Made by a program: the position numbers and the translations under genes
Notes under the pieces: model-generated
What the model saw: only the letters and a program-made list of their open reading frames with translations
What the model was told of the DNA's origin: nothing
Database searches by the model: none
Assembly: GCA_022843025.1 (NCBI GenBank)
Contig: JALHOL010000001.1
Coordinates: 186,001 to 250,000, forward strand
DNA length: 64,000 nt
Source: Paracoccaceae bacterium
Lineage (GTDB): Bacteria; Pseudomonadota; Alphaproteobacteria; Rhodobacterales; Rhodobacteraceae
Reading direction: 5' to 3'
In this document: one piece after another, positions 9,312-18,784 of the stretch
Layout: every line of letters begins with the position of its first letter
Numbering within the stretch: position 1 is the first letter of the stretch

Positions 9312-10274
9312 TCAATCCTGACGTTCGGGGATGCCCATGCGGCGCATCATCACGCTGACGCGGGGCATGGCGCCGGTTTCTGCGCGGCCTTTGGTGGCCA
9401 GCACGGGGCGGTTCTCGGAGACGCTGGGCGTTCCTTCGCGCAGGACGATGTAGATGCCCGAGGCGATGATGATGGCGCTGCCGATGGCGGTGTAGAGATC
9501 GACCGTTTCATCGAACAGGACCGAGCCGAAGAAAGCGGCCCAGAGGATTTGGGAATACTGCATCGGGGCGACGATGATGGCAGGCGCGGTGCGGTATGCC
9601 TTGATCACCAAAAGCCCGGCCACGAAGCCGAACAGGGCAATGATTCCCATCAGCCCCAGATGGGCCACCGGCATGGGGACATAGACGAAGGGCAGCACCG
9701 CCCCCATTGCCAGCACGTTGCCCAGCATCGGAAAGAGCATCAGGACGGCAGAGCGTTCGACGGCACCGATCTTGCGCACGATGACTGAGGTGAGCGCGCC
9801 GGTCACGGCGGCAGAGAGGGCAGCAAGGTGGCCCAGGCTCAGGTCGGCCTCGCCGGGGCGAAGGACGACAAGCACGCCGATCAGGCCAACGACCACGGCG
9901 ATTCCGCGGCGCAGGCCCACACGTTCGCCCAGCATCGGAATGGCCATCAGCGTGATCAGAAGTGGCATGGCAAAGAAGATGGCATAGGCCTGTGCCAATG
10001 GCAGTTGCGAGAAGGCGAAGAAGCCTGCCACCCCGGTCAGCACGGCCGAGACTGCGCGGGCAAGGCTCCACCACGGGTGGCGGGGAACGAGGTTTTCGTC
10101 GCGCCTGTCGCCAAGCAGCATGAAGGTGACCAGCGGAAAGCTGAGCAAGCCCGAGAAGAAGATGATCTGCACGGCAGAATAGTCGCTGCCCAGAAACTTC
10201 ACCACCACGTCATGGGTGGCGTAGATGCCGAAGGCCGCGAGCGAAAGAAGCGCGCCGCGCAGGTTGGGGGACAT
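9312..10274 (-). CDS. DMT family (EamA) transporter, copy 1
   Basis: A 320-aa inner-membrane protein with about ten hydrophobic helices in two EamA halves, each with the family motif pattern (for example LPLAQAYAIFFAMPLLITLMAIPMLGE). ATG 10274 is chosen because AAGGA lies about 9 nt upstream. EamA proteins mostly export metabolites or amino-acid-like compounds. A paralogue lies directly upstream at 10376-11263, and part of their DNA is identical, indicating a tandem duplication. The substrate is unknown. Confidence 0.88.
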   Translation of the reverse strand: MSPNLRGALLSLAAFGIYATHDVVVKFLGSDYSAVQIIFFSGLLSFPLVTFMLLGDRRDENLVPRHPWWSLARAVSAVLTGVAGFFAFSQLPLAQAYAIFFAMPLLITLMAIPMLGERVGLRRGIAVVVGLIGVLVVLRPGEADLSLGHLAALSAAVTGALTSVIVRKIGAVERSAVLMLFPMLGNVLAMGAVLPFVYVPMPVAHLGLMGIIALFGFVAGLLVIKAYRTAPAIIVAPMQYSQILWAAFFGSVLFDETVDLYTAIGSAIIIASGIYIVLREGTPSVSENRPVLATKGRAETGAMPRVSVMMRRMGIPERQD

Positions 10275-10375
10275 GGGGCAGAATCCTTGGGGGCGCGCGG
10301 GGACGCAAAGGGCTGGCTGGAATGATGCCGATAGTGTCGCGCGAAGTGGCGGCGGGTGCAAGCCGGGATGGGCGG

Positions 10376-11263
10376 TCAGGTGGGCGCTGTCGGCGGCGGA
10401 ACGGGGGCGGCCTTGTCCTGACGCGCGACAACGATGATGCCTGCCAGCGCGATCAGGACGATGCCGATCAGGGTGCGGGTGCCGATGGCTTCGTCAAACA
10501 AAAGGCTGCCGAAAATGGCGGCCCAGAGGATTTGGGAATACTGCATCGGGGCCACGATGATGGCGGCGGCGCGGCGATAGGCTTCGACGATGGCGACCAT
10601 GCCCACCATCAGCACCACGGCCATAAGGGCGGAAATGCCAAGGTCGGCGGTGGCCATGGGGCGGTAGACCCAAGGCATGGCGGCGCCGACCACGGCGAAA
10701 AGCACGATCTGCGGCCAAAGCAGCATGACGGCGGTGTTTTCCACCGCCCCTGTCTTGCGGATCAGGACATAGTTCATCGCCCCTACCAACGCGCCGGTCA
10801 GGGCCAGCGCATGACCGATGCCCAAGGGTGTGGCGACGGGGTCCAGCGCCACGATAACGCCCGCCAGACCCAGAAGCACGGCGATACCGCGCACGGGATC
10901 GAAGCGCTCGCCCAGCACCGGGACGGCCAGAAGCGCGATGAAGAGGGGCATGGTGAAGAAGATCGCATAAGCCTCGGCCAAGGGCAGCATGGTGAAGGCC
11001 GACACGCCGGCGATGAAATTCACCACCGTGCCGGCGCAGCGCAGGACCATCAGGCCAGGGCGGTTGGGCCAGAGGCGGCGGGCGTTGCCGGAATAGAGGA
11101 TGTATGCGCCAAGCAGCGGCAGGGTCAGCGCGCCGGCGGCAAAGATGACTTGCAGGGGGTGGTAGGTGGCCCCCAGCAACTTGGCCGAGATGTCATAGGT
11201 TGCGTAAGTCCCAAAGGCCAGAAGACCCAGCCCGGCGCCTGACAGAGTGGGGGAAAGCGCCAT
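10376..11263 (-). CDS. DMT family (EamA) transporter, copy 2
   Basis: A 295-aa membrane protein with the same ten-helix, two-EamA layout as its neighbour. Matching blocks include the N-terminal LLAFGTYATYDISAKLLG and the second-half AIIVAPMQYSQILWAA. The gap to copy 1 is about 100 bp and both read leftward, so they may be cotranscribed. Divergence is highest in the loops, as expected for paralogues that may handle different solutes. The substrate is unknown. Confidence 0.88.
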   Translation of the reverse strand: MALSPTLSGAGLGLLAFGTYATYDISAKLLGATYHPLQVIFAAGALTLPLLGAYILYSGNARRLWPNRPGLMVLRCAGTVVNFIAGVSAFTMLPLAEAYAIFFTMPLFIALLAVPVLGERFDPVRGIAVLLGLAGVIVALDPVATPLGIGHALALTGALVGAMNYVLIRKTGAVENTAVMLLWPQIVLFAVVGAAMPWVYRPMATADLGISALMAVVLMVGMVAIVEAYRRAAAIIVAPMQYSQILWAAIFGSLLFDEAIGTRTLIGIVLIALAGIIVVARQDKAAPVPPPTAPT

Positions 11264-11287
11264 GCTGGACCATCCGCGATATGGGTT

Positions 11288-11308
11288 GGCGGCGCGGGAA
11301 GCGCCGCC
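11288..11308 (-). terminator. GC hairpin just after leuB (weak terminator candidate)
   Basis: GGCGGCGC and GCGCCGCC form an 8-bp stem around a 5-nt loop, 6 nt past the leuB stop. No T tract follows on the minus strand, so it may instead stabilise the leuB 3' end. Confidence 0.4.
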
Positions 11309-11314
11309 GCAGCG

Positions 11315-12421
11315 TCAGAGGCTGGCGTCGAGGGCGGCGATGACGGCATCGCCCATCTGGCTGGTGGAAACCGGAACGCCGCCTTCGGGACCCATCAGAT
11401 CGGCGGTGCGGACGCCATCGGCCAGCACCTTTTCCACGGCTTTTTCGACGCGGGTGGCATCGTCGCCCATGTCAAAGGAATAGCGCAGCGCCATGGCGAA
11501 GGACAGGATGCAGGCGATGGGGTTGGCCTTGCCCTGACCGGCGATGTCGGGGGCCGAACCGTGGACGGGTTCATACAGCGCCTTGGGCCGGCCATTGGCC
11601 ATGGGCAGCCCGAGGCTGGCCGAGGGCAGCATCCCCAGCGAACCGGTCAGCATGGCGGCCATGTCCGACAGCACATCGCCGAACAGGTTGTCGGTGACGA
11701 TCACGTCAAACTGCTTGGGCCAGCGGCAGAGCTGCATAGCGCCGTTGTCGGCATACATGTGGGTCAGCGCGACATCGGGATATTCCTTATCATGCACTTC
11801 CTGCACGACCTGACGCCAGAGGATGCCGGATTCCATGACGTTGGCCTTCTCCATCGAGCAGACCTTGTTGTTGCGGCGACGGGCAAGTTCAAAGGCAGAC
11901 CGGGCGACGCGGGCGATTTCGGATTCCGTGTAGCGCTGGGTGTTGATCCCGACGCGTTCGTTGCCTTCGGTGAAGATGCCGCGCGGTTCACCGAAATAGA
12001 CGCCCGAGGTGAGTTCGCGGACGATCACGATATCAAGGCCTGCGACCACATCGCGTTTCAGCGATGAGAAATCGGCCAGCGCGTCAAAGCACTGGGCGGG
12101 GCGCAGGTTCGAGAACAGGTCCATCTCCTTGCGCAGGCGCAGAAGGCCACGTTCCGGTTTCACGCTGAAATCGAGGTTGTCGTATTGCGGGCCGCCGACA
12201 GCGCCCAGAAGCACGGCATCGACGGATTGCGCCTTTGCCATGGTGTCATCATGCAGGGGGGTGCCGTGCTTGTCATAGGCGCAGCCGCCGACAAGATCTT
12301 CGCTCACATCGAAATGGACGCCGCGCTTGGCACCAAACCAACCGATGATCTTTTTCACCTCGGCCATGACTTCGGGGCCGATGCCATCGCCGGCGAGGAT
12401 GAGAAGGGAGGGATTGGCCAC
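11315..12421 (-). CDS. leuB: 3-isopropylmalate dehydrogenase
   Basis: This enzyme catalyses NAD-dependent oxidative decarboxylation of 3-isopropylmalate, the third leucine-biosynthesis step. The 368-aa protein starts [14 protein letters not shown], has the [14 protein letters not shown] substrate loop, the YADNGAMQL block and the signature [27 protein letters not shown], then [17 protein letters not shown] 12421 is preferred because AGGAG sits 8 nt upstream; the in-frame ATG at 12487 would add an atypical leader. It lies 4.3 kb from leuD and in the same direction, separated by unrelated genes on both strands. Confidence 0.95.
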   Translation of the reverse strand: MANPSLLILAGDGIGPEVMAEVKKIIGWFGAKRGVHFDVSEDLVGGCAYDKHGTPLHDDTMAKAQSVDAVLLGAVGGPQYDNLDFSVKPERGLLRLRKEMDLFSNLRPAQCFDALADFSSLKRDVVAGLDIVIVRELTSGVYFGEPRGIFTEGNERVGINTQRYTESEIARVARSAFELARRRNNKVCSMEKANVMESGILWRQVVQEVHDKEYPDVALTHMYADNGAMQLCRWPKQFDVIVTDNLFGDVLSDMAAMLTGSLGMLPSASLGLPMANGRPKALYEPVHGSAPDIAGQGKANPIACILSFAMALRYSFDMGDDATRVEKAVEKVLADGVRTADLMGPEGGVPVSTSQMGDAVIAALDASL

Positions 12422-12643
12422 GGTGGCGCTCCTGCAGGACAAGGGAATTGTTGGGGGTGGCGTATCGGCTTGGGTCGGGCGGGTCAAGCGGGCAGGGGGC
12501 GGCGAAAGACTGAGAAAAACGATACGTCCGTATAGTTACATGATTTTCTCTGTGGCCGTTCTTGTCGTTGTAACAGGTCATGCTTTATTCTTACCGGGTA
12601 ACGGTTGGGGTATGCGTGCCAGTACGGGAATCGAGTGACGACG

Positions 12644-13666
12644 ATGCCGCGATTGACGGATCTGCCCGTGATTGACGTAGGCGGCCGATCAGGGCGTCTT
12701 GAGCCGGCACTCGATCTTCGATTGCTGAGCGGCAGTCAGCTTTTCATCAACATTGGCGAAGTGCGGCGCGTGGTGCGGCATCGCTATATGCTGGCGAATT
12801 TTGTCGGACTGACGATCCCGGGGATTGCTTTGCTTTATGCGCTGGATAGCAAGCGAATCCCGATTGACATGCAGGTGCCTGCGGTCGTGGTGGGGCTGGT
12901 GGCAGCACAGGCCTTGCTGATGGTTTATCTGCGATCTGTGGTCGCCGTCGCGCGGGTGTTCCACAGGGAGGCGCGGATCATCCGGATATGGGTGACGCCG
13001 GGGATGATGCTGGGTGCCGCTGCGCTGCTGGCCGCGGTAAGCATCATGCATCATGTGTTGGAGGTGCAGCAGGATTGGACGGAACTGCAATCGAAACTGA
13101 TCCCGTTCTTTTGCGTGCTGTATCTGGAGCTTTGCGCAAGTTTCATCTTTCGCGGTGCGTTGCCACGGGCGCTGGCGGATTTGCGCGGGGGGGTAAATCC
13201 GTTCCCTGAAATGGCGGATGGCCCGTTACAGGACGACAGTCCGGTGGCTGAGGCTGCTGGGGCGGTTACGGAGCAGCCGAAGCTGCCGCAGGGTGGCGAT
13301 CTGCTGATCCGGCTGGGAATTGCCCCTGCCGATATCCTGCGGGCAGAGGCAAGCGGGAATTATGTGACCATTGTCACGCGGACCGGCCGGCATCTGGTGC
13401 CGGGGCCGTTTTCGGGGGTGGTGGCGCAGATGCCCGCACCGCTGGGCCGGCAGGTGCAGCGGTCGCATTGGGTGGCGCTGGCTGCGGTTGAGGGGGTGAG
13501 GAAACAGGGGCGCGAGATTTGGCTGGATATCGCGGGCGGCGGGCGGGTTCCGGTGTCGGCGGCCTTGAAATCCGAAGTGCAGGCCTGGCTGGATGGGCGG
13601 GACAAGGCCCGTCCTGTGGCATTGCGTGACCTGCCGGATCGACCTGCGCAGGACAAGGTGGCCTGA
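12644..13666 (+). CDS. membrane-anchored LytTR-domain regulator, copy 1
   Basis: About 340 aa. The N-terminal half has four probable membrane helices (for example LANFVGLTIPGIALLYAL, VPAVVVGLVAAQALLMVYL, GMMLGAAALLAAVS). A proline/acid-rich linker follows, then a LytTR DNA-binding domain over about the last 100 residues (ADILRAEASGNYVTIVTRTG, then QVQRSHWVALAAVEGV). No phosphoacceptor receiver domain is present, so this is a one-component membrane regulator. A GTG at 12635 is an alternative start. It overlaps the next gene by 1 bp (TGATG), so the two are co-translated. No named function is recognised. Confidence 0.85.
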   Translation: MPRLTDLPVIDVGGRSGRLEPALDLRLLSGSQLFINIGEVRRVVRHRYMLANFVGLTIPGIALLYALDSKRIPIDMQVPAVVVGLVAAQALLMVYLRSVVAVARVFHREARIIRIWVTPGMMLGAAALLAAVSIMHHVLEVQQDWTELQSKLIPFFCVLYLELCASFIFRGALPRALADLRGGVNPFPEMADGPLQDDSPVAEAAGAVTEQPKLPQGGDLLIRLGIAPADILRAEASGNYVTIVTRTGRHLVPGPFSGVVAQMPAPLGRQVQRSHWVALAAVEGVRKQGREIWLDIAGGGRVPVSAALKSEVQAWLDGRDKARPVALRDLPDRPAQDKVA

Positions 13667-14607
13667 TGCGATCCGCGCAGCCCGCAGAGACGAGGGTTGA
13701 GGTCACCATGTTTTCCGGTGACGTCGTCCGCTTTGGGCCATTCGAATTCGTTTCGACACTGTTTCACCGCTATATGATCATCCATTACATCCTGCTGTAT
13801 TTCTTTGTGATCACCTTCGACACGCGCTCTGATCATGCGAAGCTCTTCGTGGATGAGCGGGCGCGCAACATTGCCCTGAGCATCCTCTGTGGTGTTCTGA
13901 TGCTGGTGCTGGTCGCGCTGATCGTGGAATACATTTCCTATCGGTGGGGGACGGTACGCATCAAGGCATCGCCCTACCTTTTGGCGGCGGTGACGATCGG
14001 TATCGGGGTCGACCTTGTGATATCGAAGGATTCGATGATGCCAACGCCAAAGCTGTTGGTGCTGGTGATCTATTACTTTGTCTTGATCGAGGCCTTTGCG
14101 CATATGTTGATGCTGGTCGTCGTCCCGCGGGTGTTGGCCGATCTGCGCGGGCGAAGGCCCGGTGCTCTGCCCAAGACGGTGGTGCCTGTGGCCGAACCGC
14201 AAAGAGTGTGGGAGGCGGACCATGTCGAGATCGGGGGCAAGCGGATCAAGCCTGACACGCTGATCCGGATCATGGCAGAGGGCAATTACATTCGGATCAT
14301 CACCAAGGACGAGCGGATATATCTGCCCGGCCCCTTTGGTGCCGTGGTCGATCCCCTGCCGGAATGGCTGGGTGTGCGGGCGTCGCGGTCGGATTGGGTG
14401 GCGGCGCGGGCCGCGCAGGCCATTCGCCGCGACGGGCGGGACATGTTCGTCGACATGGAGGATGGCACGTCGGTACGCGTGGCCAATTCACGCCAGAAGG
14501 TGGTGCTGTCCGTGCTGAAGCTGCCGGTCGATCGGGTCCGGTTTGACGCAGTCGATCAGGGGCCGGGAGTGGCGGCCAACACCGACAGGTCGATCCAGAC
14601 CGGGTAG
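13666..14607 (+). CDS. membrane-anchored LytTR-domain regulator, copy 2
   Basis: A 313-aa protein with the same plan as its partner: membrane helices (MIIHYILLYFFVITF, IALSILCGVLMLVLVALIVEY, SPYLLAAVTIGIGVDLVI, LVLVIYYFVLIEAFAHMLMLVVV), a short linker and a C-terminal LytTR domain (TLIRIMAEGNYIRIITKDERIYLPG then ASRSDWVAARAAQAIRRDG). Its ATG overlaps the stop of copy 1. Its 3' end overlaps the convergent exonuclease/phosphatase gene by 52 bp. The pair probably forms a heteromeric membrane regulator; target and signal are unknown. Confidence 0.85.
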   Translation: MRSAQPAETRVEVTMFSGDVVRFGPFEFVSTLFHRYMIIHYILLYFFVITFDTRSDHAKLFVDERARNIALSILCGVLMLVLVALIVEYISYRWGTVRIKASPYLLAAVTIGIGVDLVISKDSMMPTPKLLVLVIYYFVLIEAFAHMLMLVVVPRVLADLRGRRPGALPKTVVPVAEPQRVWEADHVEIGGKRIKPDTLIRIMAEGNYIRIITKDERIYLPGPFGAVVDPLPEWLGVRASRSDWVAARAAQAIRRDGRDMFVDMEDGTSVRVANSRQKVVLSVLKLPVDRVRFDAVDQGPGVAANTDRSIQTG

Positions 14608-15749
14608 TGATGCGAGGCGGTCGCCAGCGTGGCGGCGAAAGGGTCATCGTCGGGCGGCCAGAGGACGCCACTGGCATGGATGACAAGGTCGCTGGAGGGC
14701 AGCAGGTAATCCAGTCGCAGACCGCCCAGATCGGTATAGATCGCGGTGTCCAGCGCAGGGTCGCCACGATGCGCCGGTTCCGTTCGGCCATGGGTGCCGC
14801 GCGGCGCGGGATCAGTTAGCGCTGGATGGTTGAGCAGGGCGCGCAGGGCGTCGGGGCGGCCATCGCCATCATTGGGATCAAGGTTTGCATCGCCCAGCAG
14901 GATGAAGGGTGGTGCAGGGGGCGGGATGGCCAGATGGCCATTCAGCAGATGCAGCCAGAAGCCCGCCTCATCCGCGTTGCGGCGGCCATTGCGATCCTCG
15001 GGCCCGTCAAAGGCAGGCGGGGTGGCATGCCAGATCAGCAGGGAAAGACGCGCGCCACCCGGCAACCGGACCGGCAGGATCAGGTGGCTATGCGACGACA
15101 GGCGCTGAACCTCGGCAAGGCCGGGGTCCATGTCCGGGGGCAGATTGGCCTGTGGCAGGTCGCGCCAGAGAAGGCCGCTGAAATCCTGTGCCTGTTCGGT
15201 CAGAAGCGGCAGGCGCGACAGGATGGCGGTACCGCCCGCGCCGGGGAAACGGCCCCAGCCTTGGGCGTCTTCGGGCTCATTGAGGCGGCCGTCACCATCG
15301 ACATCAAAGCCGGTCGGCTGGCCCGCGTTGGGGCGCGGGGCGTAAAGGTGCGGATAGGGGTGACCCGCCGCCTGTAACCGCAGGGTAAGGGCGGACAGGG
15401 CGTGAGGGCCGGGGTCATGGTCCATCCCGGTAAGGACAAGGATATCGGCGTCCAGCCGGGCCAGAACGGCGAGGATTGCCGCGATCTGCGCATCTTTGCC
15501 CGCCTCGATATCGCGCAGCAGCAGGCCGGGGCCGCGCCGTTCCAACCCGACATTCCAGAGAGCAAGGCGCAGCGGTTCTGAACGGGCCAGCGTGGCCGTC
15601 AGGCAGAAGGCCGCCAGCGCAAGGATCAGGCGGGAAGCAACGCCTCGGACGCGGTACCGGCGCTTTCGCGGCGCTTGTCGCGGATCATCTGCGCCACGCG
15701 ATACATCGCGATCCCGCGCATGAAGAGGCTTGCCGGAAGAAAGGCCCAT
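14556..15749 (-). CDS. endonuclease/exonuclease/phosphatase-fold protein, probably secreted
   Basis: The protein has the EEP fold: LRLALWNVGL at the start of the domain, DADILVLTGMDHD, LLGDANLDPNDGDGRPDAL as the metal/catalytic block, and SHHYPVWIDLSV with the terminal histidine. A hydrophobic segment LILALAAFCLTATLARS looks like a signal peptide. ATG 15749 is the only canonical start in frame before that segment, yet it would put 36 odd residues before the signal and overlap the preceding gene by 124 bp. A CTG overlapping that gene's TGA near 15629 may be the true start. The substrate is unknown. Confidence 0.75.
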   Translation of the reverse strand: MGLSSGKPLHARDRDVSRGADDPRQAPRKRRYRVRGVASRLILALAAFCLTATLARSEPLRLALWNVGLERRGPGLLLRDIEAGKDAQIAAILAVLARLDADILVLTGMDHDPGPHALSALTLRLQAAGHPYPHLYAPRPNAGQPTGFDVDGDGRLNEPEDAQGWGRFPGAGGTAILSRLPLLTEQAQDFSGLLWRDLPQANLPPDMDPGLAEVQRLSSHSHLILPVRLPGGARLSLLIWHATPPAFDGPEDRNGRRNADEAGFWLHLLNGHLAIPPPAPPFILLGDANLDPNDGDGRPDALRALLNHPALTDPAPRGTHGRTEPAHRGDPALDTAIYTDLGGLRLDYLLPSSDLVIHASGVLWPPDDDPFAATLATASHHYPVWIDLSVLAATPGP

Positions 15750-16561
15750 GCTGTCATCGTCCAGATCAGGCTGTGCGATCCGGTCAGGCTGGCGGCATCA
15801 ATCCCGCCCATGAACAGCCGCACAACAACCGGGGCCAAGAATGGCAGCAGGAACCCTAATGAAATGTTAATGCGCGCGTCCCGCTCCAGCCGGGCGACGA
15901 TGTCGCTGCCGCTGGTGGGATCAAAGGTCGGCAGGTTGATCCAGACATTGAACACCCGTCCCTGACGCGGCCAGCTGCCCAGCCGCATGTGGAAGGAGAA
16001 GTAGAACAGCCCCAGCAGCGAGGTCAGATAGGCCGTGCCGGCGGCGGTGCGCAGGATGGCGATATCGGCCTCGGTCGCGCCGGGGGTAAGAACCTGAGTG
16101 GCCAGACGGACCGGGCTATAGGGGAAATCCATCGCCTGCCCGATAAGCGCGCCCACGGCTTCGACCAGTTGGGTCAGCGTCGAGGGGTCGGTGCGACCCC
16201 GTTCGATCAGGGCAAGGGCCAGCAACGTTGCGGCCAGCAGCAAAAAGCGGATGCGGTTGAAGGGCGGGGCGTCGCGGAATTCGATCAGACCCGGCGCTTC
16301 GCCATTGTATTCGACAAAGGTAAGGAGACCGGCGAAGAGGGCAACGAGGGCGACCGTTTGCTGTGCGTCCGTTGCCAGGCCCGGTACGAGCATGGACGGT
16401 GCAACAACCAGCACCACGATCATAACTGCGCGCAAAAGCGCCCCGGCAAGCCGCGAACCCACTGCCCTGTTTCCTTCCCGCCAGCCGACCCAGGGTTTGC
16501 CCTTGGTGCCGCTTCCAGCGAATACCCGCACATTGTGGCGGACTGCCTCAATCTTGCCCAA
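15626..16561 (-). CDS. multi-pass membrane protein of unknown function
   Basis: I do not recognise this protein. A TTG at 16561 is preceded by AAGAAGG 6 nt upstream, the best ribosome binding site available, giving 311 aa. An in-frame ATG lies 96 bp further upstream. Hydrophobic segments are at about residues 40-60 (LLRAVMIVVLVVAPSMLV), 65-80, 100-120 (FLLLAATLLALAL), 185-205 and two near the C-terminus. A soluble stretch contains RVFNVWINLPTFDPTSGSDIVARLERDARINIS. It is followed by the EEP-fold gene on the same strand, and the pair may be an operon. Confidence 0.7.
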   Translation of the reverse strand: MGKIEAVRHNVRVFAGSGTKGKPWVGWREGNRAVGSRLAGALLRAVMIVVLVVAPSMLVPGLATDAQQTVALVALFAGLLTFVEYNGEAPGLIEFRDAPPFNRIRFLLLAATLLALALIERGRTDPSTLTQLVEAVGALIGQAMDFPYSPVRLATQVLTPGATEADIAILRTAAGTAYLTSLLGLFYFSFHMRLGSWPRQGRVFNVWINLPTFDPTSGSDIVARLERDARINISLGFLLPFLAPVVVRLFMGGIDAASLTGSHSLIWTMTAWAFLPASLFMRGIAMYRVAQMIRDKRRESAGTASEALLPA

Positions 16562-16670
16562 TTTGTGCCTTCTTTCGTGTACCGTTACAACACCCGTTCG
16601 TATGTATGCAGGGCTTTGCGGCCATTTCGCGGACAAGGTGTCGCTGGATTGCATCAAGATTCCGGCAAGG

Positions 16671-16694
16671 AAAAGGCCGCCCCTAGGGGCGGCC
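16671..16694 (-). terminator. rho-independent terminator after leuCD
   Basis: The perfect 20-bp palindrome GGCCGCCCCTAGGGGCGGCC at 16675-16694 is followed on the minus strand by TTTTCC. It lies about 55 bp past the leuD stop and separates leuCD from the membrane-protein gene. Confidence 0.8.
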
Positions 16695-16748
16695 CAAGAT
16701 GTTGTGGTTGCTTGGTTTTTGGCACCTAGGCGGCAGCCAAGGCCGGTT

Positions 16749-17354
16749 TCAGGCCCAAGGACGCAGAGTTGCCAGCGATTTTTCGTAGCTGTCGATGGCG
16801 GCGGCCTTTTCCAAGGTCAGGCCAATGTCATCCAGACCGTTCAGCAGGCAATGCTTGCGGTGCTGGTCGACCTCGAACGAGAAGACCTGCCCGTCCGAGG
16901 TGGTGACGGTCTGGCTGGGCAGATCGACGGTGACGCGGGCATTGGCGCCTTTCTTGGCATCGGCCATCAGCACATCGACCACTTCTTGCGGCATGACGAT
17001 GGGCAGGATGCCGTTCTTGAAGCAGTTGTTGTAGAAGATGTCGGCAAAGCTGGTGGAGATCACGCAGCGGATGCCGAAATCCAGAAGCGCCCAAGGCGCA
17101 TGTTCGCGCGACGAGCCGCAGCCGAAATTGTCGCCTGCGATCAGGATTTCGGTCTTGCGATAGGCGGGCTGGTTCAGGACGAAATCGGGGATTTCCTGCC
17201 CGTCCTGCGTATAGCGCATTTCATCAAACAGGTTCTTGCCGAGACCCGAGCGCTGGATCGTCTTCAGGAACTGTTTGGGGATGATCATATCGGTGTCGAT
17301 ATTGACCAGCGGCATGGGGGCCGCGATGCCGGTGAGGGTGGTGAATTTCTGCAT
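16749..17354 (-). CDS. leuD: 3-isopropylmalate dehydratase small subunit
   Basis: A 201-aa swivel-domain subunit that, with LeuC, isomerises 2- to 3-isopropylmalate. It has the family start ([19 protein letters not shown]), the [17 protein letters not shown] signature at residues ~75-90 and the [13 protein letters not shown] block. ATG 17354 follows leuC by only 11 bp, so the subunits are made from one message. Length is normal for the proteobacterial LeuD family. Confidence 0.96.
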   Translation of the reverse strand: MQKFTTLTGIAAPMPLVNIDTDMIIPKQFLKTIQRSGLGKNLFDEMRYTQDGQEIPDFVLNQPAYRKTEILIAGDNFGCGSSREHAPWALLDFGIRCVISTSFADIFYNNCFKNGILPIVMPQEVVDVLMADAKKGANARVTVDLPSQTVTTSDGQVFSFEVDQHRKHCLLNGLDDIGLTLEKAAAIDSYEKSLATLRPWA

Positions 17355-17365
17355 CGGTCTGTTCC

Positions 17366-18784
17366 TTACACCTGTTCCGACATCACATCGCGCACATCGA
17401 CCAGATGACCGGCGATGGCTGCTGCTGCCGCCATGGCGGGCGACAACAGGTGCGTGCGGCCGCCGCGGCCTTGGCGGCCTTCGAAGTTGCGGTTGGAGGT
17501 GGCGGCGCAGCGTTCGCCGGGGGCGAGCTGATCGGGGTTCATGGCAAGGCACATGGAGCAGCCCGCGAGACGCCATTCAAAGCCCGCGTCGATGAAGATC
17601 TGGGCCAGACCTTCCTCTTCCGCCTGTGCGCGCACGAGGCCCGAGCCGGGGACAACCATCGCGCGTTTCACCGCGATCTTCTTGCCCTTCAGGATGGCTG
17701 CCGCGGCGCGGAGGTCTTCGATGCGGCCATTGGTGCAAGAGCCGATGAAGACTGTGTCGATGGCGACATCGGTCAGTTTCTGACCTGGGGTCAGACCCAT
17801 GTATTCCAGCGAGCGGCGGGCCGCTTCGACCTTGCCGCCGGTGAAATCTTCGGGCGCGGGGACGGTGCCGGTGATGGGCAGCACATCTTCGGGCGAGGTG
17901 CCCCAGGTCACGACGGGGGCGATGTCTTCGCCACGGATCGTGACGACCTTGTCGAAATGCGCGCCTTCATCGGTGAAGAGGGTTTTCCAATAGGCGAGCG
18001 CGGCCTCCCACTTTGCGCCTTTCGGCGCGTGGGGGCGGCCCATGCAATAGGCAAAGGTCTTTTCGTCCGGCGCAATCAAACCGGCGCGGGCGCCGCCTTC
18101 GATGGCCATGTTACACACGGTCATGCGGCCTTCCATCGAAAGCTCGCGGATCGCCTGGCCGCAGTATTCGATGACATAGCCGGTGCCGCCAGCGGTACCG
18201 GTTTCACCGATCACCGACAGGGTGATGTCCTTGGCGGTGACGCCGGGGCGGAGCGAGCCGGTGATTTCCACCTTCATGTTCTTGCCCTTGCGCTGGATCA
18301 GCGTCTGGGTGGCGAGGACATGTTCCACTTCGGAGGTGCCGATGCCATGCGCCAGCGCGCCGAAGGCGCCATGGGTGGCGGTGTGGCTGTCGCCACAAAC
18401 CACGGTCATCCCCGGCAGCGTCCAGCCCTGTTCGGGGCCGACGATATGGACGATGCCCTGACGGATGTCGGAGACGGGATAGTAGTTGATCCCGAAATCC
18501 TTGGCGTTCTTGTCGAGCGCGGCCACCTGAATGCGGCTGTCTTCGGTCATGGTCGCGGCATTGGCGCGGTCCAGCGTCGTGGGGACGTTGTGATCGGGCA
18601 CGGCGATGGTCTTTTCCGGGGCGCGGACGGTGCGGCCCGTCATGCGCAGGCCTTCGAATGCCTGCGGCGAGGTCACCTCATGCACGAGGTGGCGGTCGAT
18701 ATACAGCAGGCAGGTGCCGTCTTCGGCCTGATGGACGACGTGATCATCCCAGATCTTGTCATAAAGGGTGCGCGGAGCGGTCAT
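17366..18784 (-). CDS. leuC: 3-isopropylmalate dehydratase large subunit
   Basis: A 472-aa aconitase-superfamily enzyme carrying the 4Fe-4S cluster. Cysteine ligands are visible in [10 protein letters not shown] and [12 protein letters not shown]. Substrate-site blocks include [33 protein letters not shown] and the conserved [29 protein letters not shown]. It is the first gene of the leuC-leuD operon. The roughly 400 bp upstream, which must hold its promoter, contains no open leader peptide I would call. Confidence 0.96.
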   Translation of the reverse strand: MTAPRTLYDKIWDDHVVHQAEDGTCLLYIDRHLVHEVTSPQAFEGLRMTGRTVRAPEKTIAVPDHNVPTTLDRANAATMTEDSRIQVAALDKNAKDFGINYYPVSDIRQGIVHIVGPEQGWTLPGMTVVCGDSHTATHGAFGALAHGIGTSEVEHVLATQTLIQRKGKNMKVEITGSLRPGVTAKDITLSVIGETGTAGGTGYVIEYCGQAIRELSMEGRMTVCNMAIEGGARAGLIAPDEKTFAYCMGRPHAPKGAKWEAALAYWKTLFTDEGAHFDKVVTIRGEDIAPVVTWGTSPEDVLPITGTVPAPEDFTGGKVEAARRSLEYMGLTPGQKLTDVAIDTVFIGSCTNGRIEDLRAAAAILKGKKIAVKRAMVVPGSGLVRAQAEEEGLAQIFIDAGFEWRLAGCSMCLAMNPDQLAPGERCAATSNRNFEGRQGRGGRTHLLSPAMAAAAAIAGHLVDVRDVMSEQV

